Of a DNA stretch of 22,793 bases, positions 7,775 through 15,180 are shown piece by piece. A model generated the notes under the pieces. The model was not told the origin of the DNA. It worked only from the letters and a program-made list of their open reading frames with translations, and did no database searches. Each line of letters begins with the position of its first letter. Position 1 is the stretch's first letter. This DNA is from JAQIBY01 sp964615585. GTDB lineage: Bacteria > Bacteroidota > Bacteroidia > Bacteroidales > ML635J-15. The stretch is from positions 1 through 22,793 of the forward strand of contig CAZTNS010000037.1 of assembly GCA_964615585.1 (NCBI GenBank), given 5' to 3'. Position numbers and translations under genes: made by a program.

Positions 7775-9400
7775 ATGGACAACAGCCTTTATTACTTTGA
7801 ATTTCCGGAAAATGAACCGGTAAAAGCTTACGCACCGGGCAGTGAAGAAAGAGAATCATTGCAAAAAGAACTTGAACGTCTCATGGGTGAGGAACATGAA
7901 ATTTATCCCATCATAGGCGGTAAAGAGATAAAAACCGGCAAAACGGCAAAAGTGACAATGCCTACCAACCATCAGCATGTACTGGCCACTTACCACCAGG
8001 TGGGAGAAAAAGAAGTAAAAATGGCCATCGATGCAGCCCTTGAAGCCAAAAAGACATGGGAAAACATGCCCTATGCCGAGCGTGGGTCCATTATTTTGAA
8101 AGTGGCTGAATTGCTTTCCACAAAATACCGTGACCTGATCAATGCATCTACCATGCTGGGACAGGGAAAAAATGTACATCAGGCTGAAATTGATGCTGCA
8201 TGTGAAACCATCGATTTTCTGCGTTTCAATGCCTCATACATGACTGACATCTATGCCGAACAGCCAATATCAGAAAAAGGATTGATCAACCGCCTTGAAT
8301 ACCGTCCTTTAGAAGGCTTTGTTTTTGCTATTACGCCATTCAATTTTACTGCCATTGCATCCAACTTACCAATGAGCCCGGTATTGATGGGGAATGTTGC
8401 ACTGTGGAAGCCATCACGTACTGCCATATTCAGCAACTGGTTTTTGATGAAAATTTATAAAGAAGCCGGTATGCCTGATGGTGTTATCAACTTTCTGCCG
8501 GGAGCCGGCTCTGTCATTGGTAATGAAGTATTCAACAGCCCTGACCTTGCAGGTGTACATTTTACAGGTTCCACTGAAGTATTCCAAAATTTCTGGAAAA
8601 CCATCGGTGGCAACATCACCAAATATAAATCCTACCCGAGAATCGTTGGGGAAACAGGCGGAAAAGATTTTGTGTTTGCACATAAATCGGCTGATGCTAA
8701 AGAAGTGGCTGTTGCGCTTGTGCGTGCTTCGTATGAATACCAGGGACAAAAATGTTCCGCTGCCTCACGGGCATACCTGCCTAAATCACTGTGGCCTGCT
8801 ATCAAAAAACACGTTGGCGAAATGCTCGCTGAAATTAAGATGGGCGATGTCACCGATTTTTCAAATTTTGTCAACGCGGTCATTGATGAAGCATCATTTG
8901 ACAATACAATGCGCTACATCAACGATGCCAAAGCAAGCAAAGATGCCGAAATTATTTTTGGTGGCAATGGCGACAAATCCAAAGGCTATTTCATTGAACC
9001 TACTGTTATTGAAGCTAAAGACCCCCATTACGTCAGTATGGAAGAGGAAATTTTTGCCCCTGTGCTGACAGTTTACATTTATGAGGATGATAAGTACGAA
9101 GAAACCCTCGAATTGTGTAACAACACATCTGAATACGCTCTGACAGGTGCTGTCTTTGCACGTGACCGTAAAGCATTGCTGCTGGGCAAAGACAAGCTCA
9201 CTTACGCGGCAGGGAACTTTTACCTCAACGACAAACCAACAGGATCCGTTGTGGGACAGCAACCATTTGGCGGGGCACGTGCTTCCGGAACCAACGATAA
9301 AGCCGGTTCCTTCCTCAACCTGGTACGCTGGATCAACACCCGCTCCATCAAAGAAGGCCTTGTGCCACCTACCGATTATAAATATCCGTTTTTAGGGTAA
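7775..9400 (+). CDS. pruA: L-glutamate gamma-semialdehyde (P5C) dehydrogenase
   Basis: A 541-residue aldehyde dehydrogenase of the stand-alone P5C dehydrogenase type (close in length to mitochondrial ALDH4A1, lacking the PutA proline dehydrogenase half). It oxidises glutamate-5-semialdehyde to glutamate with NAD+, the last step of proline (and ornithine/arginine) degradation. Catalytic C327 is in YQGQKCSAASRAY, the general base E293 in VGETGGKDF, and the NAD-binding features are AITPFNFTAIASNLP (185-199), WKPS (211-214) and FTGSTEVF (263-270). The C-terminal GQQPFGGARASGTNDKAG matches the family. The ATG at 7775 gives MDNSLYYFEFPENEP, a normal P5CDH start. No proline dehydrogenase is nearby. 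It is divergent from the threonine operon and followed by a terminator. Confidence 0.94.
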   Translation: MDNSLYYFEFPENEPVKAYAPGSEERESLQKELERLMGEEHEIYPIIGGKEIKTGKTAKVTMPTNHQHVLATYHQVGEKEVKMAIDAALEAKKTWENMPYAERGSIILKVAELLSTKYRDLINASTMLGQGKNVHQAEIDAACETIDFLRFNASYMTDIYAEQPISEKGLINRLEYRPLEGFVFAITPFNFTAIASNLPMSPVLMGNVALWKPSRTAIFSNWFLMKIYKEAGMPDGVINFLPGAGSVIGNEVFNSPDLAGVHFTGSTEVFQNFWKTIGGNITKYKSYPRIVGETGGKDFVFAHKSADAKEVAVALVRASYEYQGQKCSAASRAYLPKSLWPAIKKHVGEMLAEIKMGDVTDFSNFVNAVIDEASFDNTMRYINDAKASKDAEIIFGGNGDKSKGYFIEPTVIEAKDPHYVSMEEEIFAPVLTVYIYEDDKYEETLELCNNTSEYALTGAVFARDRKALLLGKDKLTYAAGNFYLNDKPTGSVVGQQPFGGARASGTNDKAGSFLNLVRWINTRSIKEGLVPPTDYKYPFLG

Positions 9401-9407
9401 GGAAAAT

Positions 9408-9455
9408 CAGAAGTCCGAAGTCGGGAGACCGAAGTCGGAAGTAAGAAGTCGGAGG
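9408..9455. repeat. Degenerate short tandem repeat (GAAGTCGG-type)
   Basis: Just after the pruA stop, the unit (A)GAAGTCGG(A/G)AG recurs with variation about four times (AGAAGTCCG, CGAAGTCGGG, CGAAGTCGGAAG, AGAAGTCGGAG). No coding potential is apparent. It looks like a simple intergenic repeat of the kind scattered in Bacteroidota genomes; that generality is from memory, not from this window. Confidence 0.6.
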
Positions 9456-9466
9456 CTATCTCTCTT

Positions 9467-9499
9467 AACTATTCCAAAGTTCAGAACTTTGGAATAGTT
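9467..9499. repeat. Perfect 16-bp-arm palindrome with 1-nt centre
   Basis: AACTATTCCAAAGTTC (9467-9482) and GAACTTTGGAATAGTT (9484-9499) are perfect reverse complements around a single A. There is no T tract right after it, so it is not a classic terminator on its own. It sits between the tandem repeat and the hairpin terminator at 9513. Confidence 0.8.
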
Positions 9500-9512
9500 A
9501 GTTTTAGAAAAA

Positions 9513-9548
9513 GCGCTCTCCTTTGTGAGGGCGTATTTTTTGTTTTTT
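9513..9548 (+). terminator. Rho-independent terminator for pruA
   Basis: CGCTCTC (9514-9520) pairs with GAGGGCG (9527-9533), including one G-T pair, around a 6-nt loop. It is followed by TATTTTTTGTTTTTTT on the plus strand. It lies about 110 bp downstream of the pruA stop, beyond the repeats. Confidence 0.8.
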
Positions 9549-9641
9549 TACCACTTTTCTACATATTGTCGTTGTGGCAAAAAACATACCCAGTATAATA
9601 TTAAAGTGTGCGTTGCGTTTTAATGTAAATGCATAAAATAT

Positions 9642-10292
9642 ATGAAACTGCACAATGTTTTTCTCATCCTATTGATCAGTATCCTGCCCGTTTTAATATC
9701 TTGCAATGATGAAGATGGGGCGGATGAAGAAGATAATTTTACATTGGAAAAACCAAATGTTTATTTGTATCCGGAAAGCACAATGGAAATAAGAGTATCT
9801 GTGGATTTTCCCCAGGGAGGATACATTACTGAATCCATTCCCGATTACAACGGAGGATGGAAGGTAACAGCCGACAGCAACGGCTTGATAAACGGAAAAT
9901 ACACTTACCTGTATTACGAAAGCACTCAGCCAGAAACCTGGCAAAAAATGTATGGATGGTTTGTTAAATCTAATGAACTTGAGGACTTCTTTGTTTCGGA
10001 CTTGCAAGAAATTGGTTTTACTAAGCATGAAATTGATGATTTTATCGAATACTGGATTCCCAGATTGAACAACTATGCAGCATGCCTGATTTACCCTCAG
10101 ACAGAAAAAGATATGGACAATCTGGTTGAACTTAATATCAACCCTGCTCCTGACCAGTTACTCCGTTATTACTACTACATCAAAGGGCTGGAGTCTGCTA
10201 GTAACATTAAGCCACCACCCGAACCACAGCTAAGCAGTGATTTCATCCGTGATGGGTTTGTTGTCACCGAATGGGGTGTAATTATGGAATAA
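9642..10292 (+). CDS. Small lipoprotein of the KPxxYLYP family, function unknown
   Basis: 216 residues. The signal sequence ends in a lipobox (VLIS-C21), followed by an acidic linker (NDEDGADEEDN) that resembles Bacteroidota surface-export signals. The mature part has the features of a widespread uncharacterised family: EKPNVYLYPEST near 36-47, a glycine/aromatic strand region with DYNGGWKVTAD, a YLYYES motif (family form usually YLFWE), LQEIGFTKHEIDDFIEYWIPRL (residues about 120-141), and a C-terminal region with APDQLLRYYYYIKGLE. The family call rests on my recognition of this motif order. Biochemical function is unknown. It is a single gene with repeats on both sides and no operon partner. 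Confidence 0.75.
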   Translation: MKLHNVFLILLISILPVLISCNDEDGADEEDNFTLEKPNVYLYPESTMEIRVSVDFPQGGYITESIPDYNGGWKVTADSNGLINGKYTYLYYESTQPETWQKMYGWFVKSNELEDFFVSDLQEIGFTKHEIDDFIEYWIPRLNNYAACLIYPQTEKDMDNLVELNINPAPDQLLRYYYYIKGLESASNIKPPPEPQLSSDFIRDGFVVTEWGVIME

Positions 10293-10324
10293 AACCTGAG
10301 TCCACACCAAAACGTAATTTTTCG

Positions 10325-10370
10325 CCACACACTTGTACCGACGCATGACGGTAAAATCACTAAAACACGA
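10325..10370 (+). repeat. Partial copy of the dispersed repeat at 7514-7564
   Basis: CCACACACTTGTACC followed by CGACGCATGACGGTAAA, then CACTAAAACACGAA, parallels 7514-7564, where the same blocks occur with a 4-bp insertion. The 17-nt block is identical in both (10339-10355 and 7533-7549). The CAGYCTAAAAAGTCA ends are absent here, so this copy is partial or belongs to a composite element. Confidence 0.6.
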
Positions 10371-10500
10371 AACTCCACTAAAATCTAAATATTTGTAAGT
10401 CTATATTTTGTAGGGTTTAGAAATTTTTTGTTTTAGTGGCATAATTGTCATTTTTTACTTTTTGGAATGGACTCAAACCTAGTGGATAATTTGCGCCAGG

Positions 10501-10640
10501 TGGGAGGCGGTTAGCTTGCCAGCCGTTGTGTCAAAACGGCACACGCCGGGCAGGGCTGCCGGAGAAAGCCCCTGCTGCGGCGCTATGTGCAGTGGCACAA
10601 CGGCTGGCAACTAAAAGCCGTACACCGCCCGGGCGCCCAA
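10501..10640. repeat. GC-rich nested inverted repeat (cruciform-like element)
   Basis: Outer arms TTGCCAGCCGTTGTG (10516-10530) and CACAACGGCTGGCAA (10596-10610) are perfect 15-bp inverted repeats, extended outward imperfectly by TTAG and GGC. Inner pairs are GCACA/TGTGC, GCCG/CGGC and GCAGGG/CCCTGC (10550-10555 with 10570-10575). By hand count G+C is 92 of 140 (66%), far above its AT-rich surroundings. It does not overlap a supported gene. It could be a transposable or recombination-site remnant, or encode a structured RNA; I cannot name it. Confidence 0.7.
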
Positions 10641-10677
10641 ATAAAAAAAAAACCCAAAAAAAGGATGCTCTTTTTTT
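10641..10677 (-). terminator. Possible terminator after ferritin
   Basis: AAAAAAAG (10656-10663) pairs with CTTTTTTT (10670-10677) around GATGCT. On the minus strand it is followed by GGG and a ten-T run, 22 nt past the ferritin stop. The stem is nearly all A-T, so termination may be weak. Confidence 0.45.
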
Positions 10678-10698
10678 GTTAAATATGTACTTAATTAT

Positions 10699-11202
10699 TT
10701 ATGCTTCTTCGCTGCTTTCAGCCCGCATACCCATGATATCGCGGTCAAACATGTAAAGGTTTTTATCGCCAATGAGCTTGAGTTTGTCAATGATTTCCTG
10801 CACAGAGGATTCTTCTTCCATTTGCTCATCCACAAACCATTGGATCCAGTTCAACGCGGCATAATCTTTTTCTTTTTCAATGACCGGAATAATGGAATGG
10901 ATACTTTCGGTAACGTACTGTTCATGTTTGAGTACCTGGTCAAACATTTCTTTAACCGATTTCCATTCAGCAGGTGGTTGTTCAAAAGCAGGAATGACAG
11001 CTTTGCCGCCCCGTTCATTCACAAAACCAATGATCTTAAGCATGTGTTCTGTTTCTTCCTGTGCCTGTGCATAAAGCCATTGTGTGATGCCATCGAAACC
11101 TTCTGTTTCAGCCCATGAAGCCATGGCAAGATACAGGTTGGCAGAATATCCTTCTTTTTGAATTTGCTCGTTGAGTGCATTAATGATTGATTTTTTCATC
11201 AT
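10699..11202 (-). CDS. ftnA: Bacterial ferritin (FtnA type)
   Basis: A 167-residue four-helix ferritin that oxidises Fe(II) and stores iron in a 24-mer cage. The ferroxidase ligands fall at the same positions as in E. coli FtnA: E17, E50, H53, E94, Q127 and E130 (motifs QIQKEGYSANLYLAMASW, AQEETEHM, LKHEQY, WFVDEQMEEE). No haem-ligand methionine typical of bacterioferritin is evident. It follows the second thioredoxin-like gene by 66 bp on the same strand. I see no clear TAnnTTTG promoter in that gap, so read-through from the thioredoxin pair is possible but unproven. Start MMKKSIINAL at 11202; the second Met is equally usable. Confidence 0.94.
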   Translation of the reverse strand: MMKKSIINALNEQIQKEGYSANLYLAMASWAETEGFDGITQWLYAQAQEETEHMLKIIGFVNERGGKAVIPAFEQPPAEWKSVKEMFDQVLKHEQYVTESIHSIIPVIEKEKDYAALNWIQWFVDEQMEEESSVQEIIDKLKLIGDKNLYMFDRDIMGMRAESSEEA

Positions 11203-11268
11203 AATTATATTTGTTTTTAAGGTTATAACAGGTTAACAGGATAAGCCCATTTTTGTTTACAAGCCAGG

Positions 11269-12750
11269 TCAATTTTTTGAATTGTCCTGTTCCTGCATTT
11301 TCGGGGAATTAAATTGAAATTCCTGCATCAATGCCGGGTTTTTAGTGTTAAAGTAGTCCAGGGTTTTCGCTACTTTGCCGGGTTCAATGTCTTTAGCCCG
11401 GATGGTGCCGTTTTTATCCAAAATGAACATTCGCGGCGTTTTGTGCAGGCCATAATTTTTCTCCAGTTGATATTCATTACCGTTGTTCCAGACATTGATC
11501 CAGTCAAAATCATGCTTTTCAATCAGGTTTAACCAGTTTTCACGCTTGTCACCAAGAAATATGGCAATAATTTCAGCGTTTTTCTTTTTCAAGCCGGGAT
11601 AAACGTCGAGCAATTGTTTGCTTCGGTTAATACACACCTCGCATTCATCATCCCAAAACCACAATATGGTATAATCTTTTCCCGGAATGGTTGTTTGATG
11701 TTCATTTCCATCCGGATCAGGCAAATTAAAATGAGCCGCTTCGATGCCAACCAGGTTATTGCGCCGTTGTTCAACTCTGCTTTCAAGCATAGCCATTATT
11801 TCATCTGAAGCCCAAGGCACTTTATTGTTGTTAAAATATTCATCGTACAAGTACACCAGAATCCATTCTGTTCCAATGGCACCGGGATCATTGTAATAAT
11901 CAACCAGGAACCCAATCACATAACGATATGCCGTTTCAGAGGCCGATGCGTTGCTGAGCAAATTATCAATCATGTTTTGCACGTCTTCTTTGTTTTGCGG
12001 ATCACGGTTGATGAAATATTGGCAATATTGCCGGAGTTTCTGATGAAAAATGTATTCCGGGGTGTTGAACACACCGGGTTCGGAAAAATTTACGTTATCA
12101 AAGAAATGGTCTTCGTACCAATTGAAATATTTTTCAGGGTACATGCCTTGCATGGCTTTCACATCAGGAGGCGCTGTTACCGGGATCAACGCCTTAACAA
12201 TATCACCCAGCAATACACCATCGAACATGGATGCAATGCTGTCGTAAAAATGTTTACGTTCACCGGATAAACTGGCAAGTTGTTGCTTAGTCTGTTCCAG
12301 GGCTTGCTTGTCATTTCGCTGTTCATGGAATTTTTTTTCCACCCTAAGCTGATTTCCCCTCTTGTTGAAATTGGCCATGCGTTTTTGAAAATCAATAAAA
12401 GCCTGATTTTGAAAACTACCTTCCTGCCTGAGGGAATCGAGGATATGAAACTGCCATGTTGAGACAAAGAATTCCTGGTTTTCATCAATGATTACATCAA
12501 AATAAGCAGCGGAAGGAAAAACAACAAAATACACGCCGTGCTCAAGCTTTTCATTGTCACTAAAAACGGCTACCCCATTGGTGTCGGTAACAGCAGTATC
12601 AACAATAAACACATCCGGGCCGGAATGTTTTCCCAGGCGCAACACTTGTTCGGGCAGATCATATATTTGCACTTTAATCAGGTAGGCTTCTGCCGTTTGT
12701 ATAAAAGCAAAAAAAAATACAAATAAAGATACAAGCAAACGCTTATTCAT
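11269..12750 (-). CDS. TlpA-like periplasmic thiol-redox protein (second of a tandem pair, CEVC motif)
   Basis: 493 residues from the chosen start. The frame is open 24 codons further up to 12822, but only MNKRLLVSLFVFFFAFIQTAEA (12750) gives a signal peptide, and its ATG overlaps the stop of the upstream paralog by 8 nt. After an N-terminal beta domain (LGKHSGPDVFIVDTAVTD, like the DUF4369 domain of Bacteroidota TlpA proteins) comes a long helical middle region. A thioredoxin fold ends the protein, with ILWFWDDECEVCINRSK (C370/C373) and cis-Pro in KTPRMFILD. The CEVC dipeptide is unusual for thioredoxins and, with two acids just before it (DDE), may alter redox potential or bind metal. Likely a periplasmic reductase or stress-responsive protein; substrate unknown. 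Confidence 0.85.
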   Translation of the reverse strand: MNKRLLVSLFVFFFAFIQTAEAYLIKVQIYDLPEQVLRLGKHSGPDVFIVDTAVTDTNGVAVFSDNEKLEHGVYFVVFPSAAYFDVIIDENQEFFVSTWQFHILDSLRQEGSFQNQAFIDFQKRMANFNKRGNQLRVEKKFHEQRNDKQALEQTKQQLASLSGERKHFYDSIASMFDGVLLGDIVKALIPVTAPPDVKAMQGMYPEKYFNWYEDHFFDNVNFSEPGVFNTPEYIFHQKLRQYCQYFINRDPQNKEDVQNMIDNLLSNASASETAYRYVIGFLVDYYNDPGAIGTEWILVYLYDEYFNNNKVPWASDEIMAMLESRVEQRRNNLVGIEAAHFNLPDPDGNEHQTTIPGKDYTILWFWDDECEVCINRSKQLLDVYPGLKKKNAEIIAIFLGDKRENWLNLIEKHDFDWINVWNNGNEYQLEKNYGLHKTPRMFILDKNGTIRAKDIEPGKVAKTLDYFNTKNPALMQEFQFNSPKMQEQDNSKN

Positions 12751-14209
12751 TATCGGAATTTTTATCTTTTTTCTTTTCTTTTTGCTTTCGCTTATGATCA
12801 TATTTGATAAATTCAGGTACACGTTCTACATCTACTCGTTTGGCAATAATTTTTTTGTCTTCATCCAGGATGTAAACCACAGGCGTGGAATAAATATCGT
12901 AGTTATTTCTGAAATTTGTTCTGCCGTACGGGTCATAAACATTTAACCAATCGTACAATTCATGTTTTTCTATGAATTCCTCCCATTCTTTCTTTTTTAC
13001 CTGGGTGTACATGGCAAACACTTCCACATTGGCATCCTGCAATGTATCCTGATATAATTCGTACAAACGCGGAACAACTTTTTTACAATGCCCGCAATGG
13101 GGTTCATAAAAAACGAGCACTGTATAATTGGCATCTACTTTGTGTAAAGAGGCGAACTGTCCATCATAGGTTGGCACTTTTTGAATGTCTGAGGCCACCC
13201 TGCCAAGTATGTTAGGGGATATTTTTATGACACGCTCTCTGATTTTTTCAACGAGGGTAGAATCAGCCCAGTCAGCTTCACCTGACAGATACCAGTTTTC
13301 TGCAATGTCAACAAACACTTCATCCATTCCCATGACTTTGGAAGTCTCGAAATAATTCAGCAAATGGGAGGTCATGTACCTGAAAACTTCATGATTGGCT
13401 TCCTGTGCTTCGGCAATAAGGTCATTTGCAACAGGCCGTATGGAATCTGCAACCGGGGGCATCATTTTTGAGAAGAAATAATCAATTTTCGATTCCAGGA
13501 TGGGTGTACGCAATAAGCCGGGTTCTGAAAAATCAATATTGTCAAAATAATGATCACGAAAATACCTGTATTCAAATGTAGAATCTGTAATATTGCCTTC
13601 TTCATCTTGTGGGGGATCGGGTATTTCCGGTTCAAGGATGGCACTGATAATACTACCAAAGAGTGTGCCTTCATTTTCTGCTGCTACCTGCTTCATGTAT
13701 GCTTTGCGTTCTTCACTTATTGCCCGTAGTTTATCTTTGATTTCTTTTGCCTTTTCAGAATCCTTATCCAGGGAGTCAAGGGCGGACTGATGCTCCCTGA
13801 TTTTTGACTGAAGGTCAGACATTTTTCGCTGGTATTCATTAAACGCTTCATTGGCTTTTGACCCTTTGATTTTCATGCTGTTGACAAAATCTTCGGTATC
13901 TGTTTTGATGGAAAAGTTTTGGTCGTCGCCGATGAGCATTTCGAAATAGGCATTTTTTTCTGAGGGCATCACAACGATGTAAATCCCCCTGTCTAAAGAC
14001 TCATCGCCCTCAAACACTGCTTGCCCCTTGCTGTCAGCCATTGCTGTGTCCACAACGTATTTTTTTGCACCAAAGTGGTGGCCCAGAAGCATGGTTGTAT
14101 CAGATACCCCGTCCACTTGAATTTCAATTTTATAGCCTTGTGCTGATAGACCTGTGCACACAAACAACAGGAATAGAATTCCCAATAAACGCATTTTATT
14201 ACTTATCAT
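12743..14209 (-). CDS. TlpA-like periplasmic thiol-redox protein (first of a tandem pair, CGHC motif)
   Basis: 488 residues. Signal peptide MRLLGILFLLFVCTGLSAQ (start MISNK at 14209, or MRLLG at 14194). The N-terminal beta domain has LLGHHFGAKKYVVDTAMAD, closely parallel to the downstream paralog. A Lys/Glu-rich helical section lies around 120-180. The shared DHYFDNIDFSEPGLLRTP segment (219-236; in the paralog DHFFDNVNFSEPGVFNTP) belongs to the DUF5106-like middle domain. The thioredoxin domain has VLVFYEPHCGHCKKVVPRL (C372/C375) and cis-Pro in STPVVYILD. CGHC is the motif of protein disulfide isomerases, so disulfide exchange is plausible. The strongly basic tail (KRKQKEKKKDKNSDNE) is unusual. 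It is first in the pair and probably drives the downstream gene through translational coupling. Confidence 0.86.
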   Translation of the reverse strand: MISNKMRLLGILFLLFVCTGLSAQGYKIEIQVDGVSDTTMLLGHHFGAKKYVVDTAMADSKGQAVFEGDESLDRGIYIVVMPSEKNAYFEMLIGDDQNFSIKTDTEDFVNSMKIKGSKANEAFNEYQRKMSDLQSKIREHQSALDSLDKDSEKAKEIKDKLRAISEERKAYMKQVAAENEGTLFGSIISAILEPEIPDPPQDEEGNITDSTFEYRYFRDHYFDNIDFSEPGLLRTPILESKIDYFFSKMMPPVADSIRPVANDLIAEAQEANHEVFRYMTSHLLNYFETSKVMGMDEVFVDIAENWYLSGEADWADSTLVEKIRERVIKISPNILGRVASDIQKVPTYDGQFASLHKVDANYTVLVFYEPHCGHCKKVVPRLYELYQDTLQDANVEVFAMYTQVKKKEWEEFIEKHELYDWLNVYDPYGRTNFRNNYDIYSTPVVYILDEDKKIIAKRVDVERVPEFIKYDHKRKQKEKKKDKNSDNE

Positions 14210-14243
14210 AATTTCTAAATTTTATTGTTATTCAGACGAAATA

Positions 14244-14276
14244 CAAATTTACTAAAACTTATGTATCAAAAACAAA
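14244..14276 (-). promoter_or_regulatory. Candidate Bacteroidota-type promoter for the thioredoxin pair
   Basis: On the minus strand TTTG (14273-14276), a 21-bp spacer and TAAATTTG (14244-14251) match the TTTG / TAnnTTTG consensus. They lie about 35 bp upstream of the 14209 start codon. Confidence 0.55.
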
Positions 14277-14418
14277 CTTTGAACCCTTTTCATTGTCCAG
14301 GGCGTAAAAATATCCTGTTTATTTTAATCAAACATCATTCCAAAGATAAGCAGAAACAATTTGACCAGTATTTTGTTTGATTTATGGCAATTCAAAAAGT
14401 ATTGAGTACTTTAGATTC

Positions 14419-15165
14419 ATGGAAGAACATCCCACGATACAAAAAAAACGCTTCCGCCTGTCTGTATTTGTCAGCTTGATGCTGGTGGTATTGATGTGGG
14501 CTGTGCATTTGCTCAACATCAGCATGGATATGGACATGAACCGCTTTGGCGTACATCCGCGCGACGCTACCGGCTTGTGGGGTATTTTGCTTTCCCCCCT
14601 GCTCCACGGCGACTGGCAACACTTAATTGCCAACAGCATGAGTTTTATTGTGCTGGCCACAGGTTTGTTTTATTTTTACCCAAAAATCGGATACCGGATA
14701 TTTGCCATTTCATGGATTACCGTGGGGATATTGGTATGGATCATGGCACGACCGTCTTACCATATTGGTGCCAGTGGTGTCATTTATGCCATGGCCGGAT
14801 TTTTATTTCTTTCCGGGATTATTCGTAAAGACTTCAGGCTGATGGCTGTTTCGCTCATCATTGTATTTATGTATGGTTCCATGATATGGGGCATTTTCCC
14901 GGGCAAACCCGGCATCAGTTGGGAAGGGCATTTTGCAGGCTTGTTCATAGGGTTTTTACTTGCCTGGTTTTACCGGAAACAGGGCCCCAAGAAGCATGTT
15001 TATTCATGGGAAATTGAAGGCGAAGAAGAAGAAGAAGAAGAAGAAGAAGAACCCGATGCCAAAGAAATGCCCAATGGTTATCACTCAAACCAGACGTATT
15101 GGTTCGAAGATGTTGAGATACATTATCCGGAAGATAAAGAAGACAATGGAAACGGTGAAAGATAA
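14419..15165 (+). CDS. Rhomboid-family intramembrane serine protease with acidic tail
   Basis: 248 residues from the ATG at 14419 (MEEHPTIQKKRF). The open frame reaches 14 codons further to a TTG at 14377, less likely. Six membrane segments carry the rhomboid signature: HLIANS (H68, N72), the nucleophile S119 in GASGVIYAM, and catalytic H171 in SWEGHFAGLF. It should cleave transmembrane segments of other proteins within the inner membrane. The C-terminal 50 residues are hydrophilic and include ten consecutive Glu encoded by a pure GAA repeat, then a Tyr/Trp/His-rich end. Such an acidic tail is not needed for catalysis and may bind a partner or vary in length. It is convergent with the DUF1847 gene, 15 bp apart with no hairpin. 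Confidence 0.9.
   Translation: MEEHPTIQKKRFRLSVFVSLMLVVLMWAVHLLNISMDMDMNRFGVHPRDATGLWGILLSPLLHGDWQHLIANSMSFIVLATGLFYFYPKIGYRIFAISWITVGILVWIMARPSYHIGASGVIYAMAGFLFLSGIIRKDFRLMAVSLIIVFMYGSMIWGIFPGKPGISWEGHFAGLFIGFLLAWFYRKQGPKKHVYSWEIEGEEEEEEEEEEPDAKEMPNGYHSNQTYWFEDVEIHYPEDKEDNGNGER
15022..15051 (+). repeat. (GAA)10 trinucleotide repeat inside the rhomboid gene
   Basis: Ten uninterrupted GAA codons (15022-15051) encode E10 in the cytoplasmic tail. Length changes by slippage would keep the frame but alter tail charge. Confidence 0.9.
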
Positions 15166-15180
15166 CAGTGATTACGGAGT

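Larger units (their letters stand above)
10293..10698. other. 406-bp intergenic region rich in repeats and structure
   Basis: No believable gene is present. From left to right it holds a piece of the dispersed repeat (10325-10370), an AT-rich stretch with a 9-bp inverted repeat CCACTAAAA / TTTTAGTGG (10375-10383, 10431-10439), an outer 8-bp inverted pair TGAGTCCA / TGGACTCA (10297-10304, 10468-10475), the GC-rich cruciform-like element (10501-10640), and an A/T hairpin next to the ferritin stop. Confidence 0.65.

Noticed and set aside
8478..9068. 196-residue frame inside pruA
   Set aside because: Out-of-frame shadow of the aldehyde dehydrogenase, with no recognisable features.
9570..9600. 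E. coli-like -35/-10 promoter (TTGTGG / TATAAT) for the lipoprotein gene
   Set aside because: Bacteroidota primary sigma does not use this consensus, and TATAAT-like strings are expected by chance in AT-rich DNA.
10501..10640. Integron attC site
   Set aside because: GTTAGC on the left and CAACTAA on the right occur in the reverse order to attC core sites (RYYYAAC ... GTTRRRY), L boxes are not identifiable, and no integron integrase or cassette array is in the window.
10526..10756. 76-residue plus-strand open frame
   Set aside because: It runs through the inverted repeat and the A-tract and into the ferritin gene on the opposite strand; composition reflects the GC-rich structure rather than a protein.
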